From the NCBI GenBank assembly GCA_019694455.1, contig JAIBBY010000045.1:1-40982 (forward strand): DNA of 40,982 bases, in the 5' to 3' direction. The position numbers were made by a program, and so were the translations under genes. Shown piece by piece: positions 16,549 to 25,152 of this stretch (within the stretch, counting starts at the first letter, position 1; each line of letters starts with the position of its first letter). Below the pieces are notes generated by a model. It ran no database searches. It saw only the letters and a program-made list of their open reading frames with translations, and was not told the origin of the DNA. This DNA is from Pirellulales bacterium (GTDB lineage Bacteria; Planctomycetota; Planctomycetia; Pirellulales; JAEUIK01).

Positions 16549-17862
16549 CTATGCTGCGGTTCTAAGCTGCGGTCGCCGCCGATACAGCCAGTGGTCGCTC
16601 AGCACCGCGATGGCCACCCGGTCCTCCAGATTGGGGCGGAAGATCGTGAGGATCAAAAGCGGTAAATACCAGGCGATGTACAGTCCGCCGTCTTGCGGAT
16701 TCCAGAACTGCGCGCCCAGCATCACGACGGCGGAGCACGAAATGAGCGTGCCCAAATTCTTCTGTGCGGGCCACAACGCAAAGCTCAGCGAAAGCACCAC
16801 AAACACCGTGGTCGCGGTGATGCGGTAGGCCGACTCGGTGTAGGCCCAAAATCCGATAATGCTGTTGGTCCAGGTGCCCGGCCAACCCACCATCTGGCGC
16901 AGTTGCGCGTTGAAACTAGCCATGTCGCTGGAAGTGAGCGTCAACGAAGCCACCAGTACCGCGATCGACAGCACCACCCCCGCCACGAAGCGCAACCGAC
17001 CACGCTGCCAATAAAAACTCAGCCAAAGCGGCAAGAGAAACACGGGATAAAAGATCGTGCCCGCCGCGACGCCCAGCAGAATGCCGGCGATCATCGGGCG
17101 CCGATAGGCCGCCACGGCCCATACCAACAGCGCCGCCGGCAGCGCGTGATCGACGCGCCCCACCATCTGCGCCGAGTAGGGCGTGAGCAAATACAATCCG
17201 GCCGCGGCGATGCCGGTTCGCAAATTGCCGAAGTGTCGCAATCCAATGGTCACAATTCCCAAGACGACGGCCAAATGCGACAGGATCGCCATCGTCTTGG
17301 CGGTCATCACGTGCCGCGCCAGTTCCGCCTCTTTTTCCATTGCCGGGGTGGGCGGGCGGACCAGCGCTCTGCTGGGAACACTGGCCAATAAGTGCAACAG
17401 TGGATAGCCGGGGCGGTGCGTCTCGACCACTGGTTGTGGCGGCGCTTCTTTCCGTTCCAAGATGCCATCGGCGCGCCGCGCGCCATCCAGATCGTCGGTG
17501 GTGACGTCTCCCGCCAGCACTCCCATCATCAAAAACAGAAACAGCGAGCAGTCCATGAAGGTCAGACCACCGGCCGACAAATTGGGCTCCAATAACGGCC
17601 GGCGGACCATCGCCGGGTCGGCCAGCAAACGTACCAGCCACACGCCGCCAATGGCGAACAGCCAGGCGTAGCCAATCCGCTCGTATCCCGCGCCGCGGGC
17701 GACCAGCAGCGGCCCCGGCGCCATCGCCAAAAGGACCAGCAGGTCGAAATTGCGGATGCTGAACAGGCGATTGAAGCGAAAGAAGATGGCGATGGTCATC
17801 AACGACGAGACATAGACCCAAGTAGTTGGGTTCAGCTCGTAATCGTATAGAATCTGATCCAT
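16549..17862 (-). CDS. Polytopic inner-membrane protein of unknown function
   Basis: 437 residues with roughly ten hydrophobic segments, including NFDLLVLLAMAPGPLLVA, LFLFLMMGVLAG, LAVVLGIVTIGL, LRFVAGVVLSIAVLVASL, VFVVLSLSFALW and GLYIAWYLPLLILTIF. A soluble loop of about 60 residues near 120-180 interrupts the array. The layout loosely resembles GT-C-fold glycosyltransferases of the DUF2029/GT87 type, but I see no catalytic aspartate motif I can name, so no activity is assigned. The N terminus MDQILYDYELNP is short and cytoplasmic or periplasmic. It is convergent with the exported HEAT-like gene. Confidence 0.7.
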   Translation of the reverse strand: MDQILYDYELNPTTWVYVSSLMTIAIFFRFNRLFSIRNFDLLVLLAMAPGPLLVARGAGYERIGYAWLFAIGGVWLVRLLADPAMVRRPLLEPNLSAGGLTFMDCSLFLFLMMGVLAGDVTTDDLDGARRADGILERKEAPPQPVVETHRPGYPLLHLLASVPSRALVRPPTPAMEKEAELARHVMTAKTMAILSHLAVVLGIVTIGLRHFGNLRTGIAAAGLYLLTPYSAQMVGRVDHALPAALLVWAVAAYRRPMIAGILLGVAAGTIFYPVFLLPLWLSFYWQRGRLRFVAGVVLSIAVLVASLTLTSSDMASFNAQLRQMVGWPGTWTNSIIGFWAYTESAYRITATTVFVVLSLSFALWPAQKNLGTLISCSAVVMLGAQFWNPQDGGLYIAWYLPLLILTIFRPNLEDRVAIAVLSDHWLYRRRPQLRTAA

Positions 17863-18057
17863 CGCCGGCCCACCGCGATCTACCGTTCGGTTCCCAGTTG
17901 TCGGCCCCTTCAGGCTTCGCGCTTGGGCGAAGTTGAATCAACGCGATCGCCACATTCAACAGGCTGCAAGGGAACGCCTGATTCTACCAAGCGCGGTCCG
18001 GTCCGCACAGCGAACCGAAAACTGCCGTTGGTCACCCCCAACCCACTCTTTTCGACG

Positions 18058-18537
18058 ATGGACCCGTTGTGCCAACCCACCGTTTTTGCCGCAATTGAGC
18101 GGTTACTGGCCCAGCGGGGCGTGCCGTATAGGGTGCTGCGGCATTCCCCCGTATTTACCAGTGAAGCCGCGGCCGAGATTCGCGGGGCCCCGTTGGCGAG
18201 CGGCGCCAAGGCGCTGGTCTGCAAGGCGGACGAGCGGTATTTGCTCTTAGTGCTGCCGGCCGACCGCAAGCTAGATAGTCGCCGCGTGCGCAAAGAACAA
18301 GGGTGGAAGAGCCTCCGCTTCGCCGACCGCGACGAGGTGCAGCGATTGACAGGCCTAGCCCCCGGATCGATCCCCCCCTTCGGCAGTCTGTTTCAACTGC
18401 CGACGCTGTGCGATCCGCGACTGGGCGACAACGAAGCGATCAACTTCAACGCCGGCGACCACTCGATTTCGATCAGCATGACGTACGGCGATTATGCGCT
18501 TATCGAGCAGCCGCAATTGGCGTTGATTGGCGACTAA
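18058..18537 (+). CDS. YbaK/EbsC-type aminoacyl-tRNA deacylase
   Basis: 159 residues, the normal length. These proteins clear misacylated tRNA (Cys-, Ala- or other mischarged tRNA-Pro) in trans. The fold signature is visible: HSPVFTSEAAAEIRG, GAKALVCKADERYLLLVLPADRKLD with the conserved Lys after ALVC, and LAPGSIPPFGSLFQLPTLCDPRL. The homology begins at VFAAIERLLAQRG, so ATG 18058 is preferred; 45 upstream codons are open but low-complexity. There is no good ribosome site before the ATG. Subclass (YbaK, ProXp-ala, other) cannot be decided. The convergent epimerase stops 9 bp away. Confidence 0.85.
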   Translation: MDPLCQPTVFAAIERLLAQRGVPYRVLRHSPVFTSEAAAEIRGAPLASGAKALVCKADERYLLLVLPADRKLDSRRVRKEQGWKSLRFADRDEVQRLTGLAPGSIPPFGSLFQLPTLCDPRLGDNEAINFNAGDHSISISMTYGDYALIEQPQLALIGD

Positions 18538-18546
18538 CGGCAATCG

Positions 18547-19494
18547 TTATTTCTTGCCAACCGTGGCGCGGTAATAGTCAATCGAGCGCGCTAGCCCGTC
18601 GTCGAAGCTAACCTGCGGCTCGTAGCCCAGATACTCGCGCGCGAGCGTGATGTCGGCCAAACTCTCTCGCACGTCTCCCACGCGGGGCGCTTCGAAGTGT
18701 GGGGTAATGTTGGTGCCGAGCAATCTTTGCAGTCGGGCCAATAGGTCTAGCAGCGTCACGCTGTGCCCCATGGCCACGTTGACGACGCGGCCACTGGCCT
18801 GCGGCGCGTCGGCCGCCAGCAAGTTGCCATGCACCACATTGCCCACAAAGGTGAAGTCGCGCGATTGCAAGCCATCGCCATGAATGGTGGGGGGGCGCCC
18901 TTCGAGCAGCGCCGTGACAAACAGCGGAATCACCGCCGAGTAGGGGCTGTTGGCGTCTTGCCGGGGACCAAACACATTGAAGTAGCGGATGGCCACGGTT
19001 TCAAACCCATAGGCGGCGGTGAACGATTGGCAATAGAACTCAGACGCCAACTTCGCCGCTCCATAGGGAGACAACGGCGCCGGCAGGTCGATCTCGCGCT
19101 TCGAGGCGAATGGCTGATTGCCGTACGCGCTGCTGCTGGCGGCGTAGACCAACCGCCGCACGCCGGCGCGCCGCGCCTGATCTAACAGCATCACCGTTCC
19201 GGTCACGCAGGCCTGATGGGTGTCGAGCGGACGCTCGATGCTGCGCGGCACCGAGGCCAGCGCCGCCTGATGAAACACGCAGTCCACGCCGCGCACCGCG
19301 CGCCCCACCGCCTCGGCGTCCACCAGGTCCCCTTCGATGAACTCAATATCCTTTTCCCACGCGGACAGGTTCGCTCGCTTGCCGGTGCAGAGATTGTCGA
19401 GCACGCGCACGCGATCGCCCCGTTCGACCAGCGCGCCGGCCAGATGAGAACCAATAAATCCGGCGCCGCCGGTGACCAGTACGCTACGCGACAT
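18547..19494 (-). CDS. NAD-dependent sugar-nucleotide epimerase (UDP-GlcNAc/UDP-Glc 4-epimerase type)
   Basis: 315 residues, extended SDR family. It has the NAD-binding TGGAGFIGSH (8-17), the acidic residue at the end of beta-2 (VLDNLCTGK), AASSSAYG with the catalytic Ser (120-124) and the YGAAK active-site Tyr144/Lys148. RYFNVFGPRQD and GDGLQSRDFTFVGNVV are typical of WbpP/GalE-like 4-epimerases that feed polysaccharide or O-antigen synthesis. ATG 19494 is where homology starts; 78 upstream codons in frame are not conserved in appearance. The substrate is inferred from family resemblance only. The FemAB-like acyltransferase elsewhere in the window could belong to a similar envelope pathway, but they are 8 kb apart. 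Confidence 0.88.
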   Translation of the reverse strand: MSRSVLVTGGAGFIGSHLAGALVERGDRVRVLDNLCTGKRANLSAWEKDIEFIEGDLVDAEAVGRAVRGVDCVFHQAALASVPRSIERPLDTHQACVTGTVMLLDQARRAGVRRLVYAASSSAYGNQPFASKREIDLPAPLSPYGAAKLASEFYCQSFTAAYGFETVAIRYFNVFGPRQDANSPYSAVIPLFVTALLEGRPPTIHGDGLQSRDFTFVGNVVHGNLLAADAPQASGRVVNVAMGHSVTLLDLLARLQRLLGTNITPHFEAPRVGDVRESLADITLAREYLGYEPQVSFDDGLARSIDYYRATVGKK

Positions 19495-19689
19495 GAATCG
19501 ACTCAATTCGTGGAAAAAAGGTTGCGCCAGGCCGCCAAGGAATGTACGCAAACATAGTTTGCCCACCGCCGCGCTGTCGAGCGTGGCGCCGCTGAACGGC
19601 GCACAAATAGCCTCAGAAACCGAATTGAAAGCGCGATGCGCCCTGGCGGCGTTGCTTTTTCTCGCCAGCAGAACGCACAACAGGCACGA

Positions 19690-19711
19690 CCGGCGCGACT
19701 GATCGCGCCGG
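19690..19711 (-). terminator. Hairpin terminator after the CARDB/DUF11 protein
   Basis: A perfect 8-bp GC stem, CCGGCGCG (19690-19697) with CGCGCCGG (19704-19711), loop ACTGAT. It lies 13 nt downstream of the stop at 19725 on the minus strand, and no T-run follows. Confidence 0.5.
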
Positions 19712-19724
19712 CTAGCGTCTGGAG

Positions 19725-21923
19725 TCATTCATCGCCAAAGACGCGCGTGCTTTCCTCTTTGGTGACTGGCGTGCGCATCTCGTCCGAAGTCAATTGCACC
19801 CGCAGTCGCATGTCGCCCGCTACGGTCGCTTTCACGCGCACTACAAAGGTGGTGTCGGCCTTCGGCGCCAGCCGCGCCACCGGCTCAAACACGACTTGCG
19901 CGCTATCCACGACGTGCGCCGTCGGCCCCTCGGCGGAGATCGCCTGCATGCCGTCGGGCAAGATGGCAGCCACGCGCACGTTGGTCGCCGCCTTGGTGCC
20001 TTGATTGATCACGCGAATCTCATAGCTGGTTTCGCCGTCTACCTCGACCGGATCGCTGGCGTCGATCACCTGGAATGTCGCGCCGGCGATTCCTTCCACG
20101 GCCACTCGCTGCTCTTGTTGCGCGCTGAGTCCCTGGTTCGCCTTGGCATCCACTGTCAACAAGTGTTCTCCCTCGGCGATCGGCATGGCGATCATGGTCA
20201 CCGCGCCCGACTCGCCCGCTGGCAGTTCCTCCAGGCGCCAATTCACAGTCCGCGTCGCGGCGTCGAATTCGCCTAGATTATTTGCTTCGACAAATTGCAG
20301 TCCCTCCGGCAAATGCGCGCTGAGCACGATGTTTTTCGCGGCGGCCGTGCCGGGATTCGCCAAATTCAATGTGTAGGTGGCTTGACGCTCCAAGAAACGT
20401 CGCTCCGAGCCGTCGATTTTCAGGTCGAGCGCCGGAGCCAACACCTCCATCTCAAGGACATCCTCGGCCCGCAGATTGCCGTCGGCGTAGGCCATGACGT
20501 TGTTTTGCACTCGGCCGGCACGCGCCGCGGTGAGCGTGAGCTCGATATCGCGCGTTTCATTCGGTCCGAGCGTGCCGACGGTGTACTCCACTTCAGAGCC
20601 CGCGGGGTGCGTGAAATTTGCGGGCAGTTGATTGAGCAGCGTCACGCCGGTCGCGGCGCCGGTGCCAATGTTGGCCACCTTGACCAACAGCACCGCTTCT
20701 TGTCCGGACAGCACCTCGCGCGGCCCATTGACCTGAATCGTCAACTGTGGTCGCGTGGCGATGCTGCGTGCCGAGGCCTCGGCGGTGAATCGCGCCACTG
20801 CGACGCTGCCAATCTCTCCCTCGGCCAGCGGCACAACTTCCATCGACACCACGCTCTCCTCCCCCGGCCGCAGACGGCCCAGCGACCAGATCAGTTCGCC
20901 ATTGGGGCCCTGCTCGGCGCTGGGAGTGGTGCTCGCCAGCCGCGTGTTTTTCGGCACTTCGTCGAACACCTGCACGTCCTTGGCGGGCGCCGTGCCGGTA
21001 TTGCGCACGCGCACCTGAAACGACGCGTTGCGCCCGACCTGGAGTTCGGCTGGAGCGATCTTTTCAATCGAGATCGCGGCGCCCTGCACCCCTTCCAGCT
21101 CGCGGCCGCCAGGGCGACCAGTCCCTTCGGACATGCTGGGAGGCGCTTCCTGCGGCGTCGCGGCCACCAATGGCTGCGCCGCTGGATCGGTGGCTTGATA
21201 CTTATCCGCCACCGGTTGCTCCGTGGCGGAAAATTCGCGTGGAGCCAGTTCGCCGGTCGGCGCGCTATCGGCCAATGCGGGTTCGAACTGCTGCGCTTCG
21301 GCCGGCGCAGCAGGCGCGAATCCGTCGCTCGCGGGTGGCGCCGCACTGGACTCGCCCAAGGGTTCCGCCAGGGGTGGCTCCAACGGGGCCGACAGCGGCG
21401 GCGCGGCCACGGTCGGCTCAATCGGCTGTAGTTCGCCGGAATGCAACTCAGCCGCCGGCAAATCGCCTGTCTGCGGCTTGCTGCCGGCCGCCAGCGGATC
21501 GACGGGCGTGGGGCTAAGCTCGGCTTCTCCCACCGCTTGCAACACGTTGGGATCGTGAATTGTTTCGCCGTGGCGCTCGGCATAAGGCAGTTGCGCTTGG
21601 GCCGGTTCGATGCTTTCATTTGCCGCGGGGATCACCGCGACCGATGGATCGCTCGGCACGGCCGCCAGGTAGTTGGGCTGCGCCGTGTCGGCCGCGACTG
21701 CTTCGCGGGCCATGGCGAAGGGATCCTTCGCGCTTTCAGCACTGGCGGCGTTCTTTTCCAATGCCGCTCGCGCCGCCGCAATTTGCTTGGCGCTCGGCTT
21801 GGCGCCCGCCTCGGGCGCGGCCGCCTCCCGTGCGCGCAACGTTCGTTGCGCCTGGGCGATGACGACAATGCCTAGCGCGACCACGGCAGATAGTGCCGTG
21901 ATGCGGATCATGTACCGCTTCAT
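19725..21923 (-). CDS. Large exported protein with CARDB/DUF11-type Ig-like repeats
   Basis: 732 residues. An N-terminal hydrophobic signal/anchor (MIRITALSAVVALGIVVIAQAQ) is followed by about 230 residues rich in Ala, Pro and Glu. From about residue 285 there are four or five Ig-like repeats of about 110 residues with the CARDB/DUF11 pattern: ISIEKIAPAELQVGRNASFQVRVRNTGTAPAKDVQVFDEVPKNT and related units such as TYTLNLANPGTAAAKNIVLSAHLPEG and SYEIRVINQGTKAATNVRVAAILPDG. Such repeats build extended surface or periplasmic stalks. The ATG at 21923 has GAGGGAG upstream. No catalytic domain is seen. Low-complexity composition in the first third matches other planctomycete surface proteins. Confidence 0.8.
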   Translation of the reverse strand: MKRYMIRITALSAVVALGIVVIAQAQRTLRAREAAAPEAGAKPSAKQIAAARAALEKNAASAESAKDPFAMAREAVAADTAQPNYLAAVPSDPSVAVIPAANESIEPAQAQLPYAERHGETIHDPNVLQAVGEAELSPTPVDPLAAGSKPQTGDLPAAELHSGELQPIEPTVAAPPLSAPLEPPLAEPLGESSAAPPASDGFAPAAPAEAQQFEPALADSAPTGELAPREFSATEQPVADKYQATDPAAQPLVAATPQEAPPSMSEGTGRPGGRELEGVQGAAISIEKIAPAELQVGRNASFQVRVRNTGTAPAKDVQVFDEVPKNTRLASTTPSAEQGPNGELIWSLGRLRPGEESVVSMEVVPLAEGEIGSVAVARFTAEASARSIATRPQLTIQVNGPREVLSGQEAVLLVKVANIGTGAATGVTLLNQLPANFTHPAGSEVEYTVGTLGPNETRDIELTLTAARAGRVQNNVMAYADGNLRAEDVLEMEVLAPALDLKIDGSERRFLERQATYTLNLANPGTAAAKNIVLSAHLPEGLQFVEANNLGEFDAATRTVNWRLEELPAGESGAVTMIAMPIAEGEHLLTVDAKANQGLSAQQEQRVAVEGIAGATFQVIDASDPVEVDGETSYEIRVINQGTKAATNVRVAAILPDGMQAISAEGPTAHVVDSAQVVFEPVARLAPKADTTFVVRVKATVAGDMRLRVQLTSDEMRTPVTKEESTRVFGDE

Positions 21924-22157
21924 TGGTGCGCTCCCTCGCCTCGCGGCGCGTCATCCTTGCGCGCCGCTGCAAAAAAATATCGCTTCGCGCCGGCGGACTT
22001 CAGCAGCCGATCGCGCAGCGGCTATCGCAACGCAGGGCGGGGTAATTAGCAAATTCGCCACCGCGCGAGAAGATCATTTGGCCACGCGACGCCGCAGGCA
22101 ACAGCCAGACTGGAAACGAGGGTGTTTCTGGAAAGCTAGGCGAGTGCTCGCCAATTG

Positions 22158-22526
22158 CTAGCGACCGGGATCATCGGGTCCGTAGCGACCGCGGAACTCG
22201 TCGGCCGGGTATTTTGCCCGATTCTTCTCCATCTTTCGCGCCAGCGAGTCGGAGATATCCAGCCCCAGCTCGTTGGCCAGCGCCAATCCGTAGCAGAGCA
22301 CGTCCGAGAGTTCATCCGCGACTTCGCTCAGTTTGGCCTGATCGGCGGCCAACGCCTGAGATTCCTTGGGCGTGAGCCATTGAAAGTGCTCCATGAGCTC
22401 CGCCGCCTCGATGGCTAATGCCATCGACAGATTCTTGGGTGTGTGAAATTGGCGCCAATCCCGTTCGTCCACGAACACGCGCACCATGTCGCGCAAATGG
22501 GCAACGGTCGTCTTCTGATCCTTCAT
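22158..22526 (-). CDS. MazG-like nucleotide pyrophosphohydrolase
   Basis: 122 residues, an all-alpha NTP pyrophosphatase of the MazG/RS21-C6 (dCTPase-like) group, which hydrolyses (d)NTPs to monophosphate and PPi to clean the nucleotide pool. Metal-binding motifs are visible: E40-A-A-E43 in AIEAAELMEHFQW and E68-V-A-D71 with D75 in EVADELSDVLCYG. The N-terminal MVRVFVDERDWRQFHTPKNLSMAL is characteristic of the small RS21-C6-like members. The ATG at 22526 has AGGA 9 nt upstream. It lies 28 nt after the pseudo-receiver gene on the same strand and is very likely cotranscribed with it. Confidence 0.9.
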   Translation of the reverse strand: MKDQKTTVAHLRDMVRVFVDERDWRQFHTPKNLSMALAIEAAELMEHFQWLTPKESQALAADQAKLSEVADELSDVLCYGLALANELGLDISDSLARKMEKNRAKYPADEFRGRYGPDDPGR

Positions 22527-22554
22527 GGCCGAGATTCCTGCCAGGCACAGCGGA

Positions 22555-23478
22555 TTACCGCTGCACATGGTAACGCTGGCGATACCAGTCGGCCAAATGC
22601 GCCATCAGCTCCAAAATCAACAGGTCAGCTCGTCCCATCACATGCCGCGATCCGCGTGCCCGCAACCCAGCCACCAGTTCTTCAACCGCGCATAAATGCA
22701 ATTCCAGCGTTTGCCGGGCGGTCAGACCGCTAGCAGCCAATTGTTCGGTGAATCGCTCCAGTTCGCTGCTCAAGCCGCCAGCGCCCATCATCACATAGGC
22801 CCGCAGCAACTCGCGGTAGTTGGCGCCAAGGGCGTCGCCGCCAGCAGCGGCCGCGCCTTGGTCGTCTGACTGGGCTAACCCGCCAGACGCGGCAGCCATG
22901 GTTGACTCGCGTAGCGATTCCAAGTCCGCCACGATGGCCTTCTGCTGTAGCAGCAATTGTTGCGTTTCGCGCTGTTCGTCCTCGGTGTGTCGCTGCGCAT
23001 ACTGAGTTAATCGTTGATTCTCGCGTTGCAGACGCTGGCGATCGATTCCCTTGGCCAGCGCCCACAACAAGCCGCGCACGGTAGTGGTCTGTATCGAAAG
23101 ATACGCGTCGGCCCCGCTTTCGTAGGCCGTCGCCAACGCGTCGTCGTGGGGATCGTCCCCTAAGATGACAATCGCCTCCTCGGCGCCGCCGGCACGCAGT
23201 CCGGCGGCCAGATCGAGCGCGTCGAGCCTTTTGGCGTCGTGCGCAATGAGGATCGCGTCGAACAGTTCGTCGCGCAGCCGTTCGACCCCCGCCGCCAGGC
23301 CAATCGCCTCAATCAGGATGACTTCCACGGCCCGATCGGCGTCGAACACCTGCCGCAGCCATTGGACGCGTTGGGGCGAATCGGCGATCGCCAAGAGGCG
23401 CATTCGCCGTGGCAAGGTCGCCCACGGCGCCGCCAGTAGCGATTTTCGCGACACCACCTGATCGACGCGCAGCGGCAT
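22555..23478 (-). CDS. Degenerate receiver-like protein with coiled coil
   Basis: 307 residues. Residues 26-145 follow the receiver (CheY-like) beta/alpha pattern: RLLAIADSPQRVQWLRQVFD, ELFDAILIAHD, EEAIVILGDDPHDD, GADAYLSIQ. The phosphorylation residues are lost: the beta-3 aspartate position is Ala79 (Asp81 lies two residues on), and the beta-5 lysine position is Ile129. A Gln/Arg-rich coiled coil follows (about 146-190), then a helical C-terminal domain (YRELLRAYVMMGAGGLSSELERFTEQL to the end). It is probably a phosphorylation-independent scaffold or sensor. ATG 23478 was chosen; a TTG four codons upstream is possible. It lies directly upstream of the MazG-like gene. Confidence 0.65.
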   Translation of the reverse strand: MPLRVDQVVSRKSLLAAPWATLPRRMRLLAIADSPQRVQWLRQVFDADRAVEVILIEAIGLAAGVERLRDELFDAILIAHDAKRLDALDLAAGLRAGGAEEAIVILGDDPHDDALATAYESGADAYLSIQTTTVRGLLWALAKGIDRQRLQRENQRLTQYAQRHTEDEQRETQQLLLQQKAIVADLESLRESTMAAASGGLAQSDDQGAAAAGGDALGANYRELLRAYVMMGAGGLSSELERFTEQLAASGLTARQTLELHLCAVEELVAGLRARGSRHVMGRADLLILELMAHLADWYRQRYHVQR

Positions 23479-23698
23479 GGAGGCTCGCAACCAGAAAGGC
23501 GAAATGGACTAGAAAACGCCGGCCAACGGTAGCTGAGCGACGCGCCCGCGGTCAAGGTCGCGGCGCCGCCGTGATCGACTACAGTGGAAAGTGAAGGCGA
23601 AATAGGCAAGATTAGTGGCTCGCGAGCGCGTGGGAGCGGCGTTGGACCCATCTTGGGAACAGCAGAATCGCGAGCCATTTTTGTGTGAGGACGACTAC

Positions 23699-24871
23699 GT
23701 GCGGATTGCGTATCTCGATTGCGCCAGCGGTATCAGCGGCGACATGACCTTGGGCGCGCTGGTCGACGCCGGAGTAGAGTTGGCCGCCCTGCAGGTCGCT
23801 ATCGATTCGCTGGGGCTGCCCAGTTGCCGCATAGTAAGCACGGAGGTCAAAAAGAATGGTTTTCGCGCCACGCAGATCACCATCGAACACGAACCAGAGC
23901 ACAAGCACCGGCATCTGCATCACATCCACGAGATGATCGATCGCAGCCGGTTGACCGCGCGACAAAGAGACCTGGCCCGACGAATCTTCGGCCGCTTGGC
24001 CGAGGCCGAGGCGCGGGTGCATGGCAGCACCATTGAGAAGGTCCATTTTCACGAAGTTGGGGCGGTCGATTCCATCGCCGACATTGTGGGCTCGGCCGTC
24101 GCTTGGGATCTGCTCGGCGTCGATCGCATCGTCGCATCGGCGGTGCCCACCGGATGCGGCAAAGTCACCATCGCGCACGGGACGTGCAGCATCCCGGCAC
24201 CGGCCACCGGCGAATTGCTCAAGGGGGCGCCGCTGGCCGAGAGCAATATCGAGTGCGAGTTGACCACGCCGACTGGCGCCGCCATCCTCACGACCCTGGT
24301 CGATCAATACGGTCCGCTGCCGTCGATGACCATCGAACGCATCGGCTACGGCGCGGGTCAAAAGAACCTGGCGCAGCAGGCCAACCTGCTGCGGCTCTTT
24401 GTAGGCGAATCTTCCGACGCGCCAGCGGCCGACCAGATTTGGGTGCTGGAAACCAATCTCGACGACACCAGTGGCGAGGTCGTCGGCTTCGCCACCGGCA
24501 AGCTGCTCGAGGCCGGCGCGCTTGACGTGTACACCATGGCGATCCAAATGAAAAAGAATCGCCCCGGGGTCAAGCTAACGGTGCTTTGTCAGGCGGCCGA
24601 CGCCGCTCGGTTGGAAAAGATCATCTTCCGCGAGACGGCCACGCTGGGAGTGCGCCGCTGGCCCGCCAGCCGGCACAAACTGGAACGCGCGCCGCACACG
24701 GTCGAAACCGCGTTCGGTCCCATTCAAGGCAAGCTCGGGTGGATTTCCGGCGAGGCGCCCAGCTTTTCGCCCGAATACGAAGCGTGCGCGCGAGCGGCCA
24801 GCGAAAAGCAGGCGCCGCTGCGGGCGGTGTACGAAGCGGCGCGGCAAGCCTATGCCGCCGAGAAAAAATAA
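23699..24871 (+). CDS. larC: Nickel-pincer cofactor biosynthesis protein LarC
   Basis: 390 residues. LarC inserts nickel into the pyridinium dithiocarboxylate pincer using CTP, producing the cofactor of lactate racemase and related LarA enzymes. The N terminus RIAYLDCASGISGDMTLGAL is the family hallmark. The His/Glu-rich EHEPEHKHRHLHHIHE segment (about 65-80) fits metal binding, and VHFHEVGAVDSIADIVG, VPTGCG, TPTGAAIL and WVLETNLDDTSGE are further family blocks. GTG 23699 has GAGGA 7 nt upstream and matches the family start; a GTG 28 codons earlier is unlikely. Some lactobacilli split larC by frameshift; here it is one frame. No larA, larB or larE is in the window. Confidence 0.92.
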   Translation: MRIAYLDCASGISGDMTLGALVDAGVELAALQVAIDSLGLPSCRIVSTEVKKNGFRATQITIEHEPEHKHRHLHHIHEMIDRSRLTARQRDLARRIFGRLAEAEARVHGSTIEKVHFHEVGAVDSIADIVGSAVAWDLLGVDRIVASAVPTGCGKVTIAHGTCSIPAPATGELLKGAPLAESNIECELTTPTGAAILTTLVDQYGPLPSMTIERIGYGAGQKNLAQQANLLRLFVGESSDAPAADQIWVLETNLDDTSGEVVGFATGKLLEAGALDVYTMAIQMKKNRPGVKLTVLCQAADAARLEKIIFRETATLGVRRWPASRHKLERAPHTVETAFGPIQGKLGWISGEAPSFSPEYEACARAASEKQAPLRAVYEAARQAYAAEKK

Positions 24872-24905
24872 CTCAGCGAAGCGCGAGGCTCGCCAATCCG
24901 GTCAG

Positions 24906-25043
24906 CTAGCGCAGGCCAGGGATCGCCTGCGGTGATGCGCACTTCTTGCAGCGTTTGCGCTGGCTATTCAACTTGGCGCCGCACTTTGAGCAGCGGCGAT
25001 CCTTGCGGGCTTTGACTAACTTGGTGCGGGGGCGCGTGCCCAT
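24906..25043 (-). CDS. 45-residue zinc-ribbon protein
   Basis: A short gene with an ideal ribosome site (AGGAG, 9 nt before the ATG at 25043). The protein is very basic, starting MGTRPRTKLVKARKDRR, then two CxxC pairs separated by 10 residues: CSKCGAKLNSQRKRCKKC (Cys18, 21, 32, 35). It ends ASPQAIPGLR. Four cysteines in this spacing should bind one zinc. Size, charge and zinc knuckle resemble small ribosomal proteins (L32, L33, L36 type), but it matches none I recognise. Ribosome or RNA binding is therefore inference. It stands alone between larC (convergent) and the beta-lactamase-like gene upstream. Confidence 0.72.
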   Translation of the reverse strand: MGTRPRTKLVKARKDRRCSKCGAKLNSQRKRCKKCASPQAIPGLR

Positions 25044-25113
25044 GGGCGAAAACTCCTGAACTGCCGCGGCAGGCGGCCGGTCGTGGCAAAGACCTACCAG
25101 TTTAACGCTTTAC

Positions 25114-25134
25114 GGCCGCGCTGGAAGGGCGGCC
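25114..25134 (-). terminator. Weak hairpin after the beta-lactamase-like gene
   Basis: GGCCGC (25114-25119) pairs with GCGGCC (25129-25134), loop of 9 nt, 18 nt beyond the stop at 25153 on the minus strand. There is no U-tract on the transcript side; it may be a terminator or a 3' stabilising stem. Confidence 0.35.
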
Positions 25135-25152
25135 CTGGCCACGGTTTTTTTC

